A stretch of DNA of 64,000 nt, from positions 25,473,124 through 25,537,123 of the forward strand of contig NC_133790.1 of NCBI RefSeq assembly GCF_003597395.2. The letters run 5' to 3'. Source of the DNA: Chelonoidis abingdonii. Lineage: Eukaryota; Chordata; Testudines; Testudinidae. How positions within the stretch are numbered: position 1 is the stretch's first letter; the number at the start of each line of letters is the position of its first letter. Under the pieces are notes generated by a model. That model was not told the origin of the DNA. It was given only the letters and a program-made list of their open reading frames with translations, and searched no databases. Positions 58,536 to 64,000 of this stretch are shown piece after piece. The translations under genes and the position numbers were made by a program.

Positions 58536-59083
58536 AAAAAAAAACAACTTACCAATTCAAGACCTCTCTGAAGCAGTGACATAGTCTTGACATGGTTCAT
58601 ACATTCATGAAGTATTAAGGACTTGTACATGCACTTGTACAATGTGAAATTCATCAGGACTGTGGTGCATTCTCTGTTCATTTAGACTCCTTGTACCCAC
58701 CTTCCTATAAGGCTACTGCTCAGGAGACACAAGAACTGGAATATGTATATGGACTGTCAGTTGAAGTACAGTAACGAATACACTTCTTTGAGTGTCCTTT
58801 GCATCTTCACATTCTTGGGATATGTCATCTGCACAAGCTGACATAGACAATGGAACCTTCTGGTAATAGTGCCTGTTAGAGCACTCACATTCCCCTCCTG
58901 TACCTACCCTCAACATTTAAGTGAGTCCTGAGAGTGTGACTGTAGGCGGGACCTGGCACATGTTATCAGCTCCAGTTCCTTCCAGCCCCAGTGGTAAAAG
59001 GATGTGAACCTCTCTGGATCTCTCAGATCCGTAGCTACATATGTAACTTTTAAACTAATTATTGATGTTTTATAGTTTTAGGA

Positions 59084-59614
59084 TAGACTCACAAACTTTA
59101 AGGTCAGAAGGGACCATTATGATCATATAGGCTGACCTCCTGCACAATGCAGGCCACAGAATCTCACCCACCCACTCCTGTAACAAACTCCTAACCTATA
59201 TCTGAGTTATTGAAGCCCTCAAATCGTGGTTTCAAGACCTCAAGGTGCAGAGAATCCTCCAGCAAGTGACCTGTCCCCCACGCTGCAGAGGAAGGTGAAA
59301 AACCTCCAGAGCCTCTGCCAATCTGCCCTAGAGGAAAATTCCTTCCTGACCCCAAATATGGGATCAGTTAAACCCTGAGCATGTGGGCAAGACTCACCAG
59401 CCAGCACCCAGGAAAGAATTCTCTGTAGTAACTCAGATCCCATCCCATCACAGATCATTGGGTATATTTACCTACTAATAATCAAAGACCAATTAATTGC
59501 CAGAATTATGCTATCCCATCATACCATCCCCTTCATAAACTTATCAAGCTTAGTCTTGAAGCCAGAGATGTCCTTTGCCCCCACTACTGCCCTTGGAAGG
59601 CTGTTCCAGAACTT
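59084..59614 (-). mobile_element. CR1 LINE 3' fragment
   Basis: Complement of a CR1 3' region: begins 'actttaaggtcagaagggac' and runs through 'aggccacagaatctcaccca', 'aggaaaattccttcctgacc' and 'gaaggctgttccagaacttg', all in the order found in turtle CR1 3' untranslated regions. The right side is cut at about 59614 by another repeat. No reverse transcriptase frame remains. Confidence 0.88.
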
Positions 59615-59722
59615 GTATCTGCATCCAATCTGCAATCCACAGAAATGATCTGCGGATATCTGCATTCATGGATGCAGACACCTACAGATATAAAGCGGAT
59701 ATCCGCGGATTTGCAGGGTTCT
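59615..59722. repeat. GCGGATATCC-type repeat fragment joined to the CR1
   Basis: Holds 'ctgcggatatctgcattcat' and 'aagcggatatccgcggattt', then 'gcagggttct'. These phrases belong to a turtle repeat rich in GCGGAT words. The left end is lost at the junction with the CR1 copy. Confidence 0.5.
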
Positions 59723-60054
59723 GTTAGTATCATGACAAAGACACCACTGCAAATCTCTTTAGCCTTTTATTAAAGATAAAGAAAAGAGAGGACAACAGTT
59801 CTAGCATTTGAAATGTAAAGCATTAAATAAAGCATTCATTTTAACAACATCCTTTGTTCCTTTTCCTTTTAGCTGGAGAGAGCTTTTAGAGGGAACTCCC
59901 CTTCCCCCTTCTGTCAGTTTCTTAAATGGTATCAAAGATGGTGTGACGGGGCAAAGCAGCCCCGCTCTGGTACAGAAGGGGTTAACCCTTCTCTCCTGGC
60001 AGAGGAAGCCACGCCCTGGAAGCTATGCTGGGCATGCTCCAACTGGAGATGAGA

Positions 60055-60062
60055 TATAAAAG
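60055..60062 (+). promoter_or_regulatory. TATA box of the solo LTR
   Basis: tataaaag lies about 114 bases inside the LTR. It is the expected core promoter element for LTR-driven transcription. Activity is not shown. Confidence 0.65.
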
Positions 60063-60441
60063 CCTGCAGATCAGCTGAACCTGGGCTGACTGCTGGAGGA
60101 GAAGGATGCATGCCGCTAGCTTCTGCAGAGGGAGGGCCTGCGAGTCAGGATCCAGGAGGAAGCCAAGCCGAGGCACTACCTGAGACCCCGACGGAGGGCG
60201 TCAGAGGGGAGGAACAGACCGGAGGACTCTCTGCTGCAGAGGAACTAGTATTGACAGTAGGAAGTGACCCAGGGGAACTGTAGAGAAACATCGTTAAAGC
60301 TGTATTGACGCTCGGCATGTTGCGGGCAGATCCCCGCCGAGCGAGTGGCAAGGAAAGCTTGCCGCTACCAGGGCCCTGGTTCGGGGCTCGGTGGAGAGGG
60401 CGGGCCCGAGTTCCCCTACCCTCTCACCCACAAACCGTGAG

Positions 60442-60578
60442 GGTTTATATGGACTCTGGCCGCTAGGCCACACTACCCCGCCTGAAAGGGGGTTTAGATG
60501 GACTCTGGCCACTAGGCTGCGCTACCCTGCCCGAAAGGGCGTTTATATGGACTCGGGCAGCTAGGCTGCGCTACTGTT
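60442..60578 (+). repeat. 49-bp tandem repeat, nearly three copies
   Basis: Units start at 60442, 60491 and 60540 with a regular 49-base period. Each begins gtttatatggactc or a one-base variant and contains 'gctaggc' and 'gcgctac' or close variants. The third unit is partial. It lies inside the solo LTR. Confidence 0.92.
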
Positions 60579-60730
60579 CGAGGCAGGGGGACAGTAGAGA
60601 AGAAGGCCGAGAAGCCATAACAGGCAGCCCACAGAGGGGCGGCCACAAGGATGGGAGAGTGGTGAGGCGCAGACACCCCATCCTACCCCTGCCACAGGGG
60701 GTTCTGCGGTGACAGGCCTGCCACAGATGG

Positions 60731-61635
60731 TTATAACTGTCTTTTTGGGGTAAAAGAGATGTTAATTAAGATGGGCTAGTGCTGTTTTTATTGCTGGTGG
60801 TGGTAAAGTCCAATCCCATGTCATCTCAGATGGTGTTTGGGATTTAGCTCGAGCTGGTAGAGGTAGACCTGGGTCCCGCTCCCTGCCCTGGTCTGGCTAG
60901 GACATCTCTCAGGATCAGGATGATAAGCACCCAGGGTCCAAGGAGATGGTGAGGATGGCAGCCATGATAGTAAAGCTTGCTCCAGTAGCCAATTTTTCTC
61001 CCCAAAGCCTCCTCCTTTAAGGACCTACAAAGGGAACAGCGTGTGGAATAGTCCATCCCCTTGCTATTTTGTCCATCAATTAGACCTAGTTTCTGACACA
61101 CCAATTATGGTTCATTGATTTCTAGTTATGCTCTTTTCTTATTTACCAAGCACGATCTTAACACAGTCCTTGAATGATATCACTGGCCTTTTTGTTTAGA
61201 CTGATTCAGTCTTTCTGTCTCCCTTTCATACCATGTCCCATGAACATTTGTTGTGGGTTATTGTGACATCTTATGAACTTAGCTCAACTGTAAGAAAGGA
61301 ATGTAACAGTTAGCATAAGGTTGTAGCCCAAATTATCACAACAGGCATCAACTTTAAAATGACCATCAGTAGCTATGGAAGAAGCCAGACACTCAGTTTT
61401 TTACATTTCAGTTCCATTGCAAAGAGTAAAGTCTCCTTGTGTATCTTACAAGGTCTTTGAACAGCAAAATCTCGCTGCCCCCAATCCGTCTTCATGTCAA
61501 CTGGTTTGAAAAAAGGCTGACATTGTATCAGATTCCAGATGAAAATTTTCCTGCTTTCATGTATGGCCTTAGCCTGACTCTCTTGTTTATCACCGTTAGT
61601 TCAAAGATCTAGGTCAGGTCCTCAACGTTCTACCC
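60731..61635. other. Non-coding stretch, nothing recognised
   Basis: No gene or clear repeat recognised. Confidence 0.4.
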
Positions 61636-61639
61636 TTCA

Positions 61640-61950
61640 TAACAAAGAGGGGGGGAAAGTTCGATTTTTCTAGGGACAAAATTGTTTTCAGCTTCCTTAA
61701 ACGTATGTGGCCAATTATCAAGTTATCATGGCCAGGTATAATTTTCACTTGTGGAAGAAGATAATCTTCACCAAGAACCTTCCAGAGAATCAAGGAAAGT
61801 TAACAGCTCTTATCAAAGAGGCCCTTGTTGAAATATGCATAGCTGCTATATGGACTTTGATTCACACTCTTATGAAATCTGATGTATTAGATCTGGCAAC
61901 CAGGTCTGATGCAGTTTGGCAGAGTGGTGCTCCAGTAATTGTTCAATGAG
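61640..61950 (+). pseudogene. DIRS gag-like fragment, second element
   Basis: Plus-strand frame 61707-61949 begins with a GTG codon in continuing sequence and reads ANYQVIMARYNFHLWKKI, a conserved segment of turtle DIRS ORF1 products. A 'NLPENQGKLTALIKEAL' helix-like part follows, then 'SGAPVIVQ' and a stop. It has no proper start, is a C-terminal piece of ORF1, and is not functional. It is a separate copy from the relic at 56078-58920. Confidence 0.6.
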
Positions 61951-62114
61951 GACTCCACCTTCATTTTACTGTACAGCTTACCAAACTATCCCAAGTGGGA
62001 ATATGCAGAAGGACATTCAAAGAAGAAATGAAGGTTACTTCCTAGTAACTAGAATTATTTGAGAAGAACTCCGCACAAACACACTCCTGCAGAGTCCTAA
62101 TTTTGGCATTCCTC

Positions 62115-62325
62115 CGTATTCCACTTCAGCGATGGAAGGAACTTAGGTGGCAACAGGCACCGTCATACCTTCTGAACACACTCAAACACATACGGTGAGG
62201 ATTGGAGGGGCTCGTGATTGCTCCAACAGGCATTGCTTCCAGAAGGTTGCACCAGTCGGCACATCCCAAGAGTGTAAACATGCAGACTCCATCTTAAAGA
62301 ACTTTCAGGTAAAAGTAAGTAACCT
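62115..62325 (-). repeat. DIRS-type terminal region, inverted orientation
   Basis: The reverse complement of this stretch resembles 58770-58910. Shared phrases include 'cactcttgggatgtgcc' (the other copy reads 'cattcttgggatatgtc') and 'accttctggaagcaatgcct' (the other reads 'accttctggtaatagtgcct'). It therefore lies opposite in strand to the terminal region of the first relic, and opposite to the gag fragment just to its left. Confidence 0.55.
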
Positions 62326-62329
62326 TCAT

Positions 62330-63629
62330 TCTTTGGCATTCTTCTGTATGCATATTCCATGACCCACCCTCCATTCCTGTTAGTTTGAGGACTCCAAAGC
62401 ATGTTCTCTTGATGTCACGAAGAAACTGGAATATTATTTGGTGTGGCTCCATCCTTTACACAATCGGCTGGACACTGAGAACATGAAGAGTATATGAGCC
62501 ATCCCAATGGACGCTGCTGCATATAAAGTTTCTGTCTAGAACACTGGAAGTCCACCCAACCAACTCTGGAATATGTATATAGAGTAAACAACTCAAACAT
62601 CAATTATTGTATGGACATTCCTAAGATATCAGGAGTCCTGGCCAACTTTAAGGGTGGGGGTGAAAGAAATCTGAAACAAAATTTACAGTAGAAAAGATAA
62701 AACATTTCTGTAGGCCCCTAGAGTTATTTTATTTACCAGTTGCTATAGTCTGCCTGCATTTTATCTAGAAATAGCCATACCAGCTCTAGTAGAATTAAAA
62801 AAAGTCTGGGTTCAAAACAAATCTTGCATGCCAGAAGGATAAATCCATATATATTCCAGGGCTATATTTTTCAATTTTTTTAACCACCATAAACAACATA
62901 TAATGCAAAGGAGAAGAGGATTTTAATCCAGATAAAATACGATTATTAAACCCTGAAAACTGCACTCAGATTTATGGGCCAACTTTAACATCTAGCCAAG
63001 AGCTGCACATTCCTCATATGTAGTACAGGGTGTTGCCTGCCTGGCTCCTTCCAGGAACATAGCACACCAAGCTACATCATCCATCCAGAGATCCCTCATA
63101 ATCAAATGAGAAAAATAACTTGGGTTCATGTTTCCAAAATGTGTTGATCAATTGATATTTCCATACTCATTTATTTTTACCCTTAAATCAAAGCTTTCTG
63201 ATCCAACCCTTTCCCATTGCAGTCTTATTAGGCTGAATCTTATTCAACATCTTTTTATTAAAACCTAGTTCTTACCAAGCAAGCGCAACAAATTTGAAAG
63301 ATCAGATCTATCCTTTTAATGATGTGTGTGTTGGGTCATTGTTTCATACCATCTGCCTAGAGGGCTAATAGCAACTTCAAATTTGATTATTAAATCCTTC
63401 GGAAACTCAGGTAGGGTTAGTTGTAACTATAATGGGGTATCTGACATATAGTATGGTCGTCTTAACCAAATTCACTGAAGTGCAAAAATAACTTACTCTT
63501 AAAACTTTTAAAGATACCTGTTGGCCTGTTCTGTCCAAGTTACCTTTCCTCTTTATTCCCTTGGTAGTTTACATTGCCATTTTCTTTCTCTCTAGCATTC
63601 TCTAACTCATATAAAAATTGTTCCACAGA
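62330..63629. other. Non-coding stretch, nothing recognised
   Basis: No gene or repeat with clear ends. AT-rich in the middle. Confidence 0.4.
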
Positions 63630-64000
63630 GGCCTGGTCTACACTATGCGTTTGAACTGAATTTAGCAGCATTAAACCGAATTAACCCTGCACCCATACAC
63701 ACAACAAAGCCCTTTATATCTATATAAAGGGCTCTTTAAACCGATTTTCTGTACTCCTCTCCGATGAGGGGAGTAGTGCTGAAATCGGTATTGCCATGTC
63801 GGATTAGAGTTAGTGTGGCTGCAATTCGACGGTATTGGCCTCCGGGCGGTATCCCACAGTGCATCATTATGACTGCTCTGGAAAGCAATCTGAACTCAGA
63901 TGCACTGGCCAGGTAGACAGGAAAAGCCCCATGAACTTTTGAATTTCATTCCCTGTTTGCCCAGCATGGAGCTCTGATCAGCACAGGTGGCGATGCAGTC
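63630..64000 (+). mobile_element. Left end of a DNA transposon running off the window (probable PIF/Harbinger)
   Basis: Starts ggcctggtctacactatgcg, matching the reversed right end of MITE copy C (ggcctggtctacactggtgg) over about 15 bases. It continues with 'accgaattaaccctgcaccc', a perfect palindrome around 63709-63731 and 'cctccgggcggtatcccaca'. I recognise this as the 5' region of a long turtle transposon that, elsewhere, leads into a Myb/SANT-like DNA-binding ORF, the usual companion of Harbinger transposases. That ORF is not in the window, so the family call is inference. Confidence 0.7.

Larger units (their letters stand above)
56078..58920 (+). mobile_element. DIRS-type retrotransposon relic, internally rearranged
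   Basis: A long degraded element. A left terminal region (56078-56290) with 'gttctttgagtaatagtata' resembles a right terminal region (58780-58910) with 'cttctttgagtgtcctttgc'. Between them lie a gag-like cysteine-rich segment, a reverse transcriptase fragment on the opposite strand, and a tyrosine recombinase fragment. Reverse transcriptase plus tyrosine recombinase in one element is diagnostic of DIRS elements. Stops and frameshifts are numerous, so it is dead. Borders approximate. Confidence 0.72.
59942..60725 (+). mobile_element. Solo LTR (784 bp) with TATA box
   Basis: Starts TGTGACGGGG and ends GCCTGCCACA. A perfect 5-bp target site duplication, gatgg, lies at 59937-59941 and 60726-60730. 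A strong TATA box, tataaaag (60055-60062), sets the plus orientation, with a GC-rich downstream part as in retroviral-type R-U5 regions. A 49-bp tandem array lies at 60442-60578. There is no internal coding region, so it is probably a solo LTR left by LTR-LTR recombination. I recognise it as a turtle endogenous-retrovirus-like repeat but cannot name the family. Confidence 0.87.

Overview
The window looks like vertebrate nuclear DNA from a turtle, most likely a cryptodire (hidden-necked turtle). The main evidence is a nearly full-length tRNA-derived 'tortoise PolIII' SINE (Cry family) at 37429-37610. Supporting it are several CR1 LINE 3' ends with the typical CR1 tail, relics resembling MIR, L2 and L3, a DIRS-type retrotransposon relic, and many hAT-like and PIF/Harbinger-like non-autonomous DNA transposons of kinds I associate with turtle and other reptile genomes. 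Family names come from recognition of the sequence, not from a database search. There are no bacterial-type operons, no CRISPR array, and no rRNA or functional tRNA gene.

I find no convincing host protein-coding exon in the 64 kb. The open frames are short, lack conserved domains and overlap on both strands, so the segment is best read as an intergenic or intronic gene desert. The real coding sequence is transposon-derived and broken: a CR1 reverse transcriptase fragment (minus strand, 10.7-11.05 kb); a transposase-like pseudogene (plus, 47.04-48.16 kb) interrupted by two frameshifts; a degraded DIRS element (56.1-58.9 kb) with gag-like, reverse transcriptase (inverted) and tyrosine recombinase pieces; and a second DIRS gag fragment (61.6-61.95 kb).

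Layout. 0-6 kb: mostly unique sequence with ancient LINE traces and one striking E-box palindrome near 900. 6.07-8.16 kb: a three-level nested insertion (hAT-like element, then LTR-like element, then solo LTR), in which the outermost and innermost elements have perfect target site duplications. 9.8-11.05 kb: CR1. 11-28 kb: mostly unique, with MIR, L2 and L3-like fossils and a foldback MITE. 28.2-32.8 kb: a dense DNA-transposon cluster. 36.8-37.8 kb: hAT MITE, Cry SINE and a short interstitial telomeric repeat. 45.0-45.5 kb: two short MITEs with clean target site duplications. 47.0-48.2 kb: the transposase-like pseudogene. 51.6-52.0 kb: hAT-like MITE with an internal hairpin. 56-62.3 kb: retrotransposon graveyard (DIRS, CR1, a solo LTR with a TATA box and a 49-bp tandem array, DIRS again). 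63.63 kb to the end: left end of a DNA transposon that runs out of the window and shares its terminal motif with the Harbinger-like MITEs.

The target site duplications are the firmest evidence. 8-bp duplications flank at least seven hAT-like elements (five perfect, one nearly perfect at 7 of 8, one outermost perfect in the nest counted among the five), 5-bp duplications flank two solo LTRs, and TTA/TAA trinucleotides flank the Harbinger-like MITEs. These features were active mainly as insertions. Nothing in the window shows them working together as a pathway.
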